A stretch of DNA of 11,425 bases from an uncultured Azospirillum sp. (GCA_937960755.1 CALGOL010000665.1:1-11425), one strand, 5' to 3'; counted from the stretch's first letter, positions 1 through 7,259 are shown. The notes: generated by a model from the sequence alone, not told the origin. Numbers and translations: made by a program.

Positions 1-18
1 GGCGCTGGTTGAAGCGCC
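1..18 (-). terminator. Candidate hairpin downstream of the chemoreceptor gene
   Basis: GGCGCT (1-6) and AGCGCC (13-18) form a perfect 6-bp stem with a 6-nt loop, 19 nt beyond the chemoreceptor stop codon on the minus strand. Any T-tract for that strand would lie before base 1, outside the window, so this may be only the stem of a Rho-independent terminator. Confidence 0.4.
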
Positions 19-37
19 GTCAGCACTCAATCCGGCG

Positions 38-1717
38 TTACGCCGCCCGCACCGCGCCCAGGAAACGGCGCACCACGTCGTCCAGCGCGCCAGTCTGCGA
101 CGCCACCTGATGGGACGCCGCGGCGACGTCCGCCGCGACGCGGTCGGTTTCCTGGGTCGCCGCCATCACGTCGGAAATGCTGCCGGCCATGCCGTTGGTG
201 GCGCGCGACGCTTCATCGACGTTGCGGGCGATTTCGCTGGTGGCCGCCGACTGCTGCTGCACCGCCCCGGCGATGCCGGTGGCGATTTCATTGATGCGGG
301 AAATGGTGGCGCCGACGCCGTGGATGGCGGCCACCGCCTGTTGCGTCGCCGCTTGCACCGCGCCGATCTGGCCGCCGATCTCCTCCGTCGCCTTGGCGGT
401 CTGGCTGGCGAGGTTCTTCACTTCGGTCGCCACCACCGCAAAACCTTTGCCGGCCTCGCCGGCTCGCGCCGCCTCAATCGTCGCGTTGAGCGCCAACAGG
501 TTGGTTTGCGCGGCGATGGAATTGATGAGCTGCACCACTTCGCCGATCTTGCCGGCGGATTCGTCCAGGCTGCGCACGATGGCGTCGGCGCGACGCGCTT
601 CGCTTACCGCGTCGTCGGTGACTTGGGTGGCTTCTTGCGCCTGGGCGCCGATGGCGGCGATGCTGGCCGAAAGTTCCTCGGTGGCGGCGGCGACGGAATG
701 CACGTTGCCGGCGGCGACTTCGGCGGCCGAGGCGACATTTCCCGCCTGATCGCCGGCATGGGCGGCGGCGTCGGTCAGCACGCGGCCGGTGCGTTCCAGA
801 CTGGCCGCGGCGTCGCGCAACTCGTTGAAGGCGGCGACGACGTCGGCGTCGAACTGCCGGGTGGCGCTGGCCAACGCTGCGGCGCGGCGCTGATCGGCTT
901 CCAATGCTTCCCGCTCGCGCCGTTCGCGGGCGCGGTCAGCTTCCAGCTTGGCTTGGAAAAGTTGCAACGCCTTAGCGAAGGCGCCGATTTCATCCGCCCG
1001 GTCGACGCCCGGAACAGCGACGCCGGTGCGGCCGTCCGACAATTCGCCCACCACGCCGGCCAGATGCGGTATGATTTTCAGCATGTGGCGCAATATGGCG
1101 AAGCCGGCCAGCGCCACCAGCGCGCCGCCCGCCAGACCGGCCAGCGCCAAGCCGTGGATCACCTGATCGATCAGCCCCAGAATATCCGCTTCCGGCACGC
1201 CGACGAACAGCACGCCGATCACCTGACCCTGCGTGTCGCGAATCGGATCGTAGGCGGTGAGATAGCCTTGCCCCAGAATATCGGCGCGGCCGCGGTAAGG
1301 CTTGCCGTCGCGCAGCACCGCGTCATGGACCGGCCCGGCCGCCAGACGGGTGCCGACCGCGCGTTCGCCGTTTTCCTTCAAGACGTTGGTGGTCACGCGC
1401 AGGTCGCCTTGAAACACGGTGGCGACCCCGCCCATCACCTGCTTGACCTTGTCCACCATCGCCCAATTGTCGTTCAACGGGACGGCGTCGGCGAACAGCT
1501 TGCCGTCGCGGATCGCGTAGGTTTTGCCGACGCTTTCCAGCACCGTCCAGGCGACGCGCATCGACATGTCTTGGCGCGTTTGGGCTTGGCGCTGCATTTC
1601 TGAACTGACCGTCCAACCGGCGATGCCAAGCATCAGGCCGGCCATCAAAACGGCGGTGAGGAAGTTCGCCGCGCCGGCTTTGGTGGAGATTGACCAGCGA
1701 TTGACAGCGATGAGCAT
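38..1717 (-). CDS. Methyl-accepting chemotaxis protein, single-Cache sensor
   Basis: This is an inner-membrane chemoreceptor of 559 residues that should signal through CheW/CheA to the flagellar motor. A hydrophobic helix at about 18-37 is followed by a periplasmic sensor at about 40-185. The stretches NVLKENGERAVGTRL and YDPIRDTQGQVIGVLFVGV are typical of the single-Cache (sCache_3) family. A second helix lies at about 186-208, a HAMP linker at about 209-262, a charged helix at 258-280 and the cytoplasmic signalling coiled coil at about 300-550. The conserved hairpin tip (IEAARAGEAGKGFAVVA) sits at about 414-430. No CheR-binding pentapeptide is seen at the C-terminus, which ends VRAA. The ATG is supported by GGGAGG with 8 nt between it and the start. 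The gene stands alone, with no che genes beside it, so its ligand cannot be told; small organic acids are known ligands of this Cache class. Confidence 0.95.
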   Translation of the reverse strand: MLIAVNRWSISTKAGAANFLTAVLMAGLMLGIAGWTVSSEMQRQAQTRQDMSMRVAWTVLESVGKTYAIRDGKLFADAVPLNDNWAMVDKVKQVMGGVATVFQGDLRVTTNVLKENGERAVGTRLAAGPVHDAVLRDGKPYRGRADILGQGYLTAYDPIRDTQGQVIGVLFVGVPEADILGLIDQVIHGLALAGLAGGALVALAGFAILRHMLKIIPHLAGVVGELSDGRTGVAVPGVDRADEIGAFAKALQLFQAKLEADRARERREREALEADQRRAAALASATRQFDADVVAAFNELRDAAASLERTGRVLTDAAAHAGDQAGNVASAAEVAAGNVHSVAAATEELSASIAAIGAQAQEATQVTDDAVSEARRADAIVRSLDESAGKIGEVVQLINSIAAQTNLLALNATIEAARAGEAGKGFAVVATEVKNLASQTAKATEEIGGQIGAVQAATQQAVAAIHGVGATISRINEIATGIAGAVQQQSAATSEIARNVDEASRATNGMAGSISDVMAATQETDRVAADVAAASHQVASQTGALDDVVRRFLGAVRAA

Positions 1718-2040
1718 TGTTAAGCCTCCCGACGACAGAGTCGCCGAATTTACGGATAAATTTCGCTAAAATTCAGGCAAAATTAATGATGGATACTGCG
1801 CGTCGTCGTCAAACAATTTTTATTACAAGGTGGCGAAACAAGCGAATTCGTCGCAGGAAAGTAAAATAGTCGGAAATAAGGTCATACGGCGCAGAGACAA
1901 AGCGTAACAATTGGCATTTAAACAGCCTCAGTTGATATAATGACGGCCTAATGTATCAAGCCGTCGCTCGCGCGGGGCGACACCGTCCCGCCGGCTTGGC
2001 TCCGCTGGATATGGCGGGCTAGATATGGTACGACGAAGCC
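1718..2040. other. Divergent intergenic region between chemoreceptor and helicase genes
   Basis: This 323-bp stretch is visibly AT-richer than both flanking genes and has no convincing protein gene. It holds the chemoreceptor ribosome binding site next to 1717, an AT-rich inverted repeat (AATTTA 1747-1752 and TAAATT 1757-1762 with a 4-nt loop) in the chemoreceptor leader, and the helicase promoter at 1911-1941. I found no chemoreceptor promoter I would defend, neither a sigma-70 type nor the sigma-28 (FliA) pattern often used by chemotaxis genes. A 23-codon reading frame at 1951-2022 is discussed under findings. Confidence 0.7.
1911..1941 (+). promoter_or_regulatory. Candidate sigma-70 promoter with extended -10, for the helicase gene
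   Basis: A consensus TATAAT at 1936-1941 is preceded by TGA at 1933-1935, giving the extended -10 form (TGnTATAAT). TTGGCA at 1911-1916 matches 5 of 6 bases of the -35 consensus, but the 19-bp spacer is long, which an extended -10 can tolerate. Transcription would start near 1948, leaving a leader of about 90 nt before the helicase ATG at 2041. Confidence 0.6.
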
Positions 2041-4380
2041 ATGTCAGACCCCTTCATCGACGACGATCCGCTGGCCGGATACGACGACGCGCCGCCCGCC
2101 CCCGCAATGGTCCCGGCGCGTGAACCGTTTTATTTTGAAGGTTTGAACGAGGCGCAGCGCGCCGCGGTGGAGGCGCTGGACGGCCCGGTGCTGGTGCTGG
2201 CCGGGGCCGGCACCGGCAAGACCCGCGCGCTGACCACCCGTCTGGCGCACCTGATCGCCACAAGGCGGGCGGCGCCGTGGCAAATCCTCTGCGTCACCTT
2301 CACCAACAAGGCGGCCCGCGAAATGCGCGAGCGCGTCGCGGCGTTGGTGGGGCAGGAGCCGGAGGGCTGGTGGCTCGGCACTTTTCACGCCCTGGCGGCG
2401 CGCATGCTGCGCCGGCACGCCGAACTGATGGGCTTGCAGGCCAATTTCACCATTCTCGACACCGACGATCAATTGCGGCTGGTCAAGCAACTGCTGGAGG
2501 CGGAGAACGTCGACGCCAAGAAATGGCCGCCGCGGCTGGTGCTGTCGGCCATCGACCGTTGGAAAGATCGGGCGCTGACGCCGGACAAGCTGTCGCCCGG
2601 CGACGGCGGCGAGGTCGCCGGCGGCAAAATGGTTGCGCTCTACGCCCAGTATCAGGACCGGCTGAAGACGCTGAACGCCTGCGATTTCGGCGATTTGCTG
2701 CTGCACACCCTGACGCTGCTGCAAAACCACCCCGACGTGCTGGCGGAATACCACCGCAAGTTCCGCTATATTATGGTGGACGAGTATCAGGACACTAACG
2801 TCTGCCAATATCTTTGGCTGCAAATTCTGGCGCGCGGTCACCGCAATTTGTGCTGCGTCGGCGACGAGGACCAGTCGATTTACGGCTGGCGCGGGGCGGA
2901 AATCGGCAACATCCTGCGTTTTGAGACCGACTTTCCCGGCGCGAAAATTATCCGGTTGGAGCGCAATTATCGCTCCACCGGCAATATCCTCGCCGCCGCC
3001 TCGCACCTTATCGCCCACAACCAAAGCCGGCTGGGCAAGACCTTGTGGACCGAGGCCGACAACGGCGAGCCGGTGCGGGTGCGCGCGGTGTGGGACGGCG
3101 ACGAAGAGGCGCGCTGCGTCGGCGACGAGATCGAAGCCTTGCAGCGCCAAGGCGTCAAGCTGTCGGATATGGCGGTGCTGGTGCGCGCCGGCCACCAGAC
3201 CCGCGCCTTTGAAGAGCGCTTCATGACGCTGGGGCTGCCCTATCGCGTGCTGGGCGGCTTGCGCTTCTACGAGCGGCAGGAGTGCCGCGACGCGCTGGCG
3301 TATTTGCGGGTGATCCACCAGCCCGACGACGATCTGGCGTTTGAACGCATCGTCAACCTGCCCAAACGCGGCATCGGTCCCGCCGCCATGCAGGCTATGT
3401 TTCAGGCGGCGCGCGCCGCCGGCTGCTCGCTGACCGCGGCGGCGTGGAAGCTGGTGGAGACCGACGAGTTGAAGCCCAAGCCGCGCAACGCGCTGAAGGG
3501 GCTGTTGCAGGACTTCTTCCGCTGGCAAGGGCTGACGCGCACCCTGCCGCACACCGATTTGACGCGCATGGTGCTGGACGAATCCGGCTACACCCGGATG
3601 TGGCGCGAGGACAAATCCCCCGACGCCCCCGGCCGGCTGGAGAATCTGAAGGAATTCGTTAACGGCATGGCGGATTTCGAAAACCTCGGCGGCTTTTTGG
3701 AGCATGTCGCCTTGGTGGTGGACGTGGCGGAAACCGCGGGAGCGGAGAGCGTCACGGTGATGACGCTGCACGGCGCCAAGGGGCTGGAGTTCGACGTGGT
3801 TTTCCTGCCGGGCTGGGAGGAGGGCTTGTTCCCCAGTCAGCGCGCGGTGGATGAAAACGGCGTCGCCGGGCTGGAGGAGGAGCGCCGCTTGGCCTATGTC
3901 GGCCTGACGCGCGCGCGCAAGCGCAGCTATGTCAGCCACGCCGCCAACCGCCGGCTTTACGGCAATGTGGTTTCCTCCCTGCCGTCGCGCTTTGTCGGCG
4001 AATTGCCCGACGAGGCGGTGCAGGTCGAGGCGGGATCGGGGCTTTACGGCGGCAATATCGGCTCGGGCTTCCGCGAGCAGGCGCCGACTTTCCGTTACGA
4101 CGGTTTCGGCGAGCGCGGCGGCGGCTACGGCGGCGGTCAGGGCGGTGGGGGATGGCGCAAGCCGCCGCCGGTGATTGACGGGACGGCGCGCACGGTTTCC
4201 GGTTCTGGGGCTCGCAAGTCGGGAGCCGGCTTCGCCGCGGGCGACCGGGTGTTCCACCAGAAATTCGGCTATGGCGACGTGCTGCGGGTCGAGCAGGACA
4301 AACTTGAGATCAGTTTTGAGCACGCCGGGGTGAAGAAGGTGATGGACGCCTTCGTTAAACGCGCCGACGAGGCGGGTTGA
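2041..4380 (+). CDS. uvrD: UvrD/PcrA/Rep-type superfamily 1A DNA helicase
   Basis: This ATP-driven 3'-5' DNA helicase acts in nucleotide-excision and mismatch repair and in clearing proteins or RNA polymerase from DNA. All SF1A motifs are present in its 779 residues: Q motif near Q39, Walker A AGAGTGKT (54-61), Ia TFTNKAA (86-92), Ib GTFHALAARML (113-123), II DEYQDT (247-252), III GDEDQSIYGWRGA (274-286), IV LERNYRST (306-313), V TLHGAKGLEF (about 575-584) and VI RRLAYVGLTRARKR. An acidic, probably disordered N-terminus (1-30) and a glycine-rich linker (about 697-714) flank the core. The last 48 residues (GDRVFHQKFGYGDVLRV and on) look like the Tudor-like domain that binds RNA polymerase in PcrA/UvrD. 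An in-frame TAG at 2020 excludes an upstream start; the Shine-Dalgarno sequence before ATG 2041 is weak. It converges on the toxin gene with a 4-bp gap. Confidence 0.97.
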   Translation: MSDPFIDDDPLAGYDDAPPAPAMVPAREPFYFEGLNEAQRAAVEALDGPVLVLAGAGTGKTRALTTRLAHLIATRRAAPWQILCVTFTNKAAREMRERVAALVGQEPEGWWLGTFHALAARMLRRHAELMGLQANFTILDTDDQLRLVKQLLEAENVDAKKWPPRLVLSAIDRWKDRALTPDKLSPGDGGEVAGGKMVALYAQYQDRLKTLNACDFGDLLLHTLTLLQNHPDVLAEYHRKFRYIMVDEYQDTNVCQYLWLQILARGHRNLCCVGDEDQSIYGWRGAEIGNILRFETDFPGAKIIRLERNYRSTGNILAAASHLIAHNQSRLGKTLWTEADNGEPVRVRAVWDGDEEARCVGDEIEALQRQGVKLSDMAVLVRAGHQTRAFEERFMTLGLPYRVLGGLRFYERQECRDALAYLRVIHQPDDDLAFERIVNLPKRGIGPAAMQAMFQAARAAGCSLTAAAWKLVETDELKPKPRNALKGLLQDFFRWQGLTRTLPHTDLTRMVLDESGYTRMWREDKSPDAPGRLENLKEFVNGMADFENLGGFLEHVALVVDVAETAGAESVTVMTLHGAKGLEFDVVFLPGWEEGLFPSQRAVDENGVAGLEEERRLAYVGLTRARKRSYVSHAANRRLYGNVVSSLPSRFVGELPDEAVQVEAGSGLYGGNIGSGFREQAPTFRYDGFGERGGGYGGGQGGGGWRKPPPVIDGTARTVSGSGARKSGAGFAAGDRVFHQKFGYGDVLRVEQDKLEISFEHAGVKKVMDAFVKRADEAG

Positions 4381-4384
4381 GGGT

Positions 4385-4717
4385 TTATTCGAACAGCGGG
4401 CGGATGCGGGCCAAGGCTTCTTCGACAATGTAAGACGGGGCCTTTTCCGTGCGGACGGCGCCGCGGGCTTTCAGGTCCAGCGTCCGCAATTGGTCGCAGC
4501 GGACGACGCCCTGGGTTTCCAACCCGGCGCCGGTCAACGACACCGTAAAACCGGCGACGCGGGCGAAGTCGCCGCCCAGCGTGATGGGCGCGACAATGGG
4601 CGCGTTGGTCAGGCGGTTAAAGGCGGTCGGCGACACCACCAGAACCCGCCGGGTTCCCCGCTGCTCCCGTCCCTTGGTCGGATCGAGCGGGACGATGTAG
4701 ATGTCGCCCAGCTCCAT
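4385..4717 (-). CDS. chpB: ChpB-like toxin, MazF/PemK family mRNA interferase
   Basis: This is a small (110-residue) cytoplasmic toxin expected to cut mRNA at specific short sequences when its antitoxin is lost. The N-terminal GDIYIVPLDPTKGREQRGTRR, the strand VLVVSP (25-30), APITLGGDFARVAGFTVSL (43-61), VRCDQLRTLD (72-81) and the C-terminal helix EEALARI are hallmarks of the SH3-barrel MazF/PemK fold. The APIT-GG-FAR-AGF block resembles E. coli ChpB more than MazF. R23/R24 and T46 occupy the region of the catalytic Arg and Thr known in MazF enzymes. The start ATG follows the antitoxin TAA directly (TAAATG), so the two are translationally coupled; the ribosome site (GAGGAG) lies in the last antitoxin codons. 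Nothing looks truncated. Cleavage specificity cannot be read from the sequence. Confidence 0.93.
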   Translation of the reverse strand: MELGDIYIVPLDPTKGREQRGTRRVLVVSPTAFNRLTNAPIVAPITLGGDFARVAGFTVSLTGAGLETQGVVRCDQLRTLDLKARGAVRTEKAPSYIVEEALARIRPLFE

Positions 4718-4975
4718 TTACAGCAACTCCTCACCGACCGCCCCGTCGCGGGTCCAGTCATCGTCGTCCTCAGGCGGCGGCGCGGTGGAGTCGCAAGCCG
4801 CCAGCAGTTCCGCCAGCGTGAAGCGTTTAGCCGGGCGGGGGTCGATGACGATTCGCCCGTTTTCCATGCCGACACCGACCTCGTCCTGCGGCTCCAAAGA
4901 CAGTTGCTGCAACAGCGTCGGCGGAATCGCCACCATCACCGAACCGCCGACCTTGCGCAGCTTGGCCGTATGCAT
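4718..4975 (-). CDS. chpS: ChpS-like antitoxin, MazE/AbrB-type DNA-binding protein
   Basis: This 85-residue partner of the downstream toxin should bind and neutralise it and repress their shared promoter. Residues 1-47 (LRKVGGSVMVAIPPTLLQQLSL through RIVIDPRP) form the AbrB/MazE swapped-hairpin DNA-binding domain. Residues 50-85, with the ChpS-like signature KRFTLAELLAACD and a very acidic tail (EDDDDW), would be the toxin-wrapping part. The ATG is preceded by GGAGG with 6 nt between. A palindrome 16 nt upstream (4992-5013) is the likely operator. It is the first gene of the two-gene unit and starts 72 nt after the KAP stop codon on the same strand, so read-through from the KAP gene is possible. 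Confidence 0.93.
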   Translation of the reverse strand: MHTAKLRKVGGSVMVAIPPTLLQQLSLEPQDEVGVGMENGRIVIDPRPAKRFTLAELLAACDSTAPPPEDDDDWTRDGAVGEELL

Positions 4976-4991
4976 GGCGTTCCTCCGAAAA

Positions 4992-5013
4992 AAGTTATAT
5001 CGAAAGATAACTT
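4992..5013 (-). promoter_or_regulatory. Palindromic operator/promoter of the antitoxin-toxin pair
   Basis: AAGTTAT (4992-4998) and ATAACTT (5007-5013) form a perfect 7-bp inverted repeat with an 8-bp centre, in an AT-rich patch between two GC-rich genes. On the minus strand TATAAC (4999 down to 4994) lies inside it and is a fair -10 candidate, so repressor binding would block transcription. MazE/AbrB-type antitoxins are known to bind such palindromes; binding here is inferred. No convincing -35 was seen. Confidence 0.55.
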
Positions 5014-5047
5014 ATTTCGGCGGGATCGGGAAGGAAAAAGCCGACCT

Positions 5048-6391
5048 TTACGCGACGGCTTCCCCGTTGAGCAGGCGTTCGATGCGACGGTGAAACACGC
5101 TGATATTATGCGTTGCCGGTATAGTTCTTAATATATCCAAACAAAGACCATCCATTTTTTGATTAATATCTTTTATGTTTGTGATATCAACATAGGCGCG
5201 CACCCATTTTTCAAAACTATTTTGAGGAGATGCTATTGAGAGAACGTTAATTGCATCTGTTTTAAATTTATTTTTGTCATTATATTTTGTTAAATCTATT
5301 CCACTTTCTCTTAGACAGATAAGTGTTAAAATGATGCTTCCGAAAAAAGTTGCTTTATTGTGAGATTTATCAAATATTATATTCGGATAGAATGCGATAT
5401 ACGAGCATATACGTTCGACTGTTCGCAGGCTTGCATCGGTGCGTTGACAATAAAATTTTAGTACTTCGACATGATCTTGATGGAGATTGGGTCGAATACG
5501 TTGCAGACATTGGTCGACGTAACCGACGCTGATCGGTAGATCCGCTTCGCTGCGGGGATTCCACCTGAAGCGCACTGAAATGAATTTCTGGAGATAGGTG
5601 GCGGCGTCGGTGTCGGCGCCGTAGCGTCCTTTCACCGCCGCTTCGATCTGCTTCAGATTCGTCACCAGCACGAAGCTGACGCCGTCAACATTATAAAAAT
5701 GCTTGATCTTCTCCAGCAGATCGAGGGCGAAGGACGGCTTGCAGCGGTCCAACTCGTCAATAATCACCACCAGACGTGGTTTTACGTCGGTTTCTTCCGG
5801 CCTTTCCCATTGCGCCAGCGTCTTCGCCAGACCGCTGAGGGCTTCGCCGAAGCCTTTCATCATCTGCGTTGCACTTTGCGCCTTGTTCAGACGGTCGGCG
5901 AGTTCCTTTTCCAGATAAGTCCCGGTATCTGCGGCGGCGGCCTCCATCGCCTGTTCAAAATCCCGCCCGTCGCTCAGGTCGACAGCTCCCAAGGTTAAGG
6001 CCTTTACGCCCAGCTTGACCCCGACGGGAATCAGCGCCCGACCGACTTTTGCGGTCTTGTCGATGAATGCTTTAATGGTCCCGTGGTCATCGCCTTGCTG
6101 CACTTCCTTGGCGTGGGCGATGACGGCGCCGGCCAGGGCGATGAAGGCGTCGTCATTGTAATCATTAGCGAAAGCGTCAAATTCGATGACCGGCGTCCTG
6201 CGTTGCCGTAACAATCCCGCCCATTGCCGGGCGAAGACCGATTTGCCGCTGCCCCATTCGCCGTCTATGGCGATCACCTGCGGTTCGTCGTTATTTTCAA
6301 CGATCATCGCCAAGCGTTCGCCGAAGGGTTTAAGGCCGAAAATATCCGATTTATCGAATCCCTTCTTCGGGTCTATTTCCAGCATACGCAT
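5048..6391 (-). CDS. KAP-family P-loop NTPase
   Basis: This 447-residue protein is a STAND-type P-loop ATPase of the KAP family. Walker A is DGEWGSGKS (43-51), Walker B is LVVIIDELDRC (207-217), and both the FDAFAND segment (71-77) after strand 2 and YLQKFISVRFRW (266-277) fit KAP NTPases. Many KAP proteins carry membrane helices inserted between the Walker motifs; here that region (about 95-200) is mostly charged and has no clear membrane span, so a soluble protein is more likely. ATG 6391 has GGAAGAG at 7 nt; ATG 6385 (residue 3) is an alternative. Bases 5101-5400 (residues about 331-430) are about 29% GC against about 61% just before (5521-5640), giving a Lys/Asn/Ile-rich C-terminal module, while the last 17 codons return to high GC. 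KAP NTPases occur in some anti-phage systems (for example QatA), but a defence role here is inference only. Confidence 0.88.
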   Translation of the reverse strand: MRMLEIDPKKGFDKSDIFGLKPFGERLAMIVENNDEPQVIAIDGEWGSGKSVFARQWAGLLRQRRTPVIEFDAFANDYNDDAFIALAGAVIAHAKEVQQGDDHGTIKAFIDKTAKVGRALIPVGVKLGVKALTLGAVDLSDGRDFEQAMEAAAADTGTYLEKELADRLNKAQSATQMMKGFGEALSGLAKTLAQWERPEETDVKPRLVVIIDELDRCKPSFALDLLEKIKHFYNVDGVSFVLVTNLKQIEAAVKGRYGADTDAATYLQKFISVRFRWNPRSEADLPISVGYVDQCLQRIRPNLHQDHVEVLKFYCQRTDASLRTVERICSYIAFYPNIIFDKSHNKATFFGSIILTLICLRESGIDLTKYNDKNKFKTDAINVLSIASPQNSFEKWVRAYVDITNIKDINQKMDGLCLDILRTIPATHNISVFHRRIERLLNGEAVA

Positions 6392-6398
6392 ATGTGCG

Positions 6399-6405
6399 CT
6401 CTTCC
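6399..6405 (-). promoter_or_regulatory. Ribosome binding site fixing the KAP start
   Basis: On the minus strand GGAAGAG lies 7 nt before ATG 6391, which favours that start over ATG 6385. The rest of the 201-bp gap up to 6592 is AT-rich from about 6409 to 6480 and has several TATAC-like -10 candidates, but none is paired with a good -35. It also contains a 10-bp palindrome TCAACGTTGA (6542-6551) and an inverted repeat GGTCG/CGACC (6515-6519, 6527-6531), followed on the minus strand by CCTTGTTTT. That could be a weak terminator of the upstream gene. Confidence 0.5.
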
Positions 6406-6592
6406 GATATCAAACAGCGAAGACTGTTGCAAAATTAAGTGTATAAATAAGCGAAAGTATAGTGAAAAATGGTCTTGCGCGGTGCGAGTGATTGGAAATA
6501 TCCCTAAAACAAGGGGTCGCCATGGACGACCAACTTCCCCTTCAACGTTGAGGTTTCGGCCCGGCGGTGGGGCGGCGGCGGGTTGTGGGGCT

Positions 6593-7168
6593 TTACGGCT
6601 CCACCTCGCCCACCATGCGCCAGACGTCGCTTTTGCCGTCGAGGTAGGTTTTCAGGCCGCTGGGCAGGGTGTGCAGCCCGTCCAGCTTGATGAACAGCGG
6701 ATGATCCTCGCCCAGCGCCAATTGGTAGCAGAGGATGACGAATTCCGAACAAAACACATGCTTGACGATGGGGATGGTCTTACCGCCTTTGCCGGCGGCG
6801 GTGTCGTTGAGCTTGAGGCGTTCGCGGTATTTCTTCAGCCGGCCTTGCGCGCCTGTGCCGAACGTGCTGCTGCCGGTCCAGGATTTGAAGATGGCGCGCG
6901 CCGCGCCGTATTCCGCCCCGGCTTTGATTTCGCTGGCGATGGTGGTGATTTTGCGCGCTTCTTCATGGGTCAGGTTGGCGGGGCGGTAGATAAAGGCTTT
7001 CAGGCCCCAGCCTTCGACGACGCCGGAATTGACGGCGTGCATCACCTCGATGGCGCGGCCGGGCGGGCCGTTGGCGGATTTTTTCGGCCCGAAAAGATTG
7101 CATATGCCGACGCCGGCATGGCCGAAGCCCTTGGTGTTAATCAGAATATCGCCCGCGTCGCATTCCAT
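6593..7168 (-). CDS. Permuted papain-fold hydrolase, YiiX/NlpC-P60-like
   Basis: This 191-residue protein is probably a cysteine hydrolase of the circularly permuted papain fold (YiiX/YebB-like, related to NlpC/P60). The N-terminal AGDILINTKGFGHAGVGI carries the His (H17) that follows the GDIL strand in this family, AIEVMHAVNSGVVE (39-52) matches the next strand pair, and VFCSEFVILCYQL (138-150) carries the candidate nucleophile C140 in the usual C-S-E-F-V setting. The order His before Cys is what marks the permuted form. There is no signal peptide, so it should be cytoplasmic. Family members act as amidases or peptidases on peptides or lipid-linked substrates; the substrate here is unknown. 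ATG 7168 is preceded in frame by a TGA six codons upstream and by AGGGG at 10 nt, so the start is firm. It lies between the MocR and KAP genes on the same strand. Confidence 0.68.
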   Translation of the reverse strand: MECDAGDILINTKGFGHAGVGICNLFGPKKSANGPPGRAIEVMHAVNSGVVEGWGLKAFIYRPANLTHEEARKITTIASEIKAGAEYGAARAIFKSWTGSSTFGTGAQGRLKKYRERLKLNDTAAGKGGKTIPIVKHVFCSEFVILCYQLALGEDHPLFIKLDGLHTLPSGLKTYLDGKSDVWRMVGEVEP

Positions 7169-7216
7169 CGCTCGGTACCCCTGTCACGCCATCGCATTCA
7201 TTTGGTTGGCGCGGCG

Positions 7217-7259
7217 GATATTGGAAGGGGGTGGGGGAACCGAACCCCCCTACAATATC
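7217..7259. terminator. Nested inverted repeat at the 3' end of the MocR gene
   Basis: An outer perfect 7-bp repeat, GATATTG (7217-7223) with CAATATC (7253-7259), encloses an inner G/C stem, GGGGG (7233-7237) with CCCCC (7245-7249), around a 7-nt loop. The MocR stop codon (7250-7252) lies inside it. No T-tract follows on either strand, so this is not a textbook Rho-independent terminator. It may be an mRNA 3'-end structure. It also resembles a tRNA T-arm on the minus strand (see findings). Confidence 0.4.

Noticed and set aside
110..1603. Long open frame antisense to the chemoreceptor gene
   Set aside because: The minus-strand product has a full Cache/HAMP/signalling architecture; the plus-strand product is low-complexity Gly/Ala/Arg/His.
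4381..4384. Bidirectional terminator between uvrD and the toxin gene
   Set aside because: The gap is 4 bp and no stem-loop with a T-run was found around it; transcripts must overlap or end by other means.
2044..4428. Long (794-codon) open frame antisense to uvrD
   Set aside because: uvrD has every helicase motif in order; the opposite frame is open because of high GC codon bias and shows no domain.
6397..6408. Twelve bases (CGCTCTTCCGAT) identical to part of a common Illumina adapter, suggesting a chimeric join
   Set aside because: The complement supplies the GGAAGAG ribosome site at ideal spacing to the KAP start, and neither flank continues into adapter sequence. Coincidence is the simpler reading; long reads across the site would settle it.
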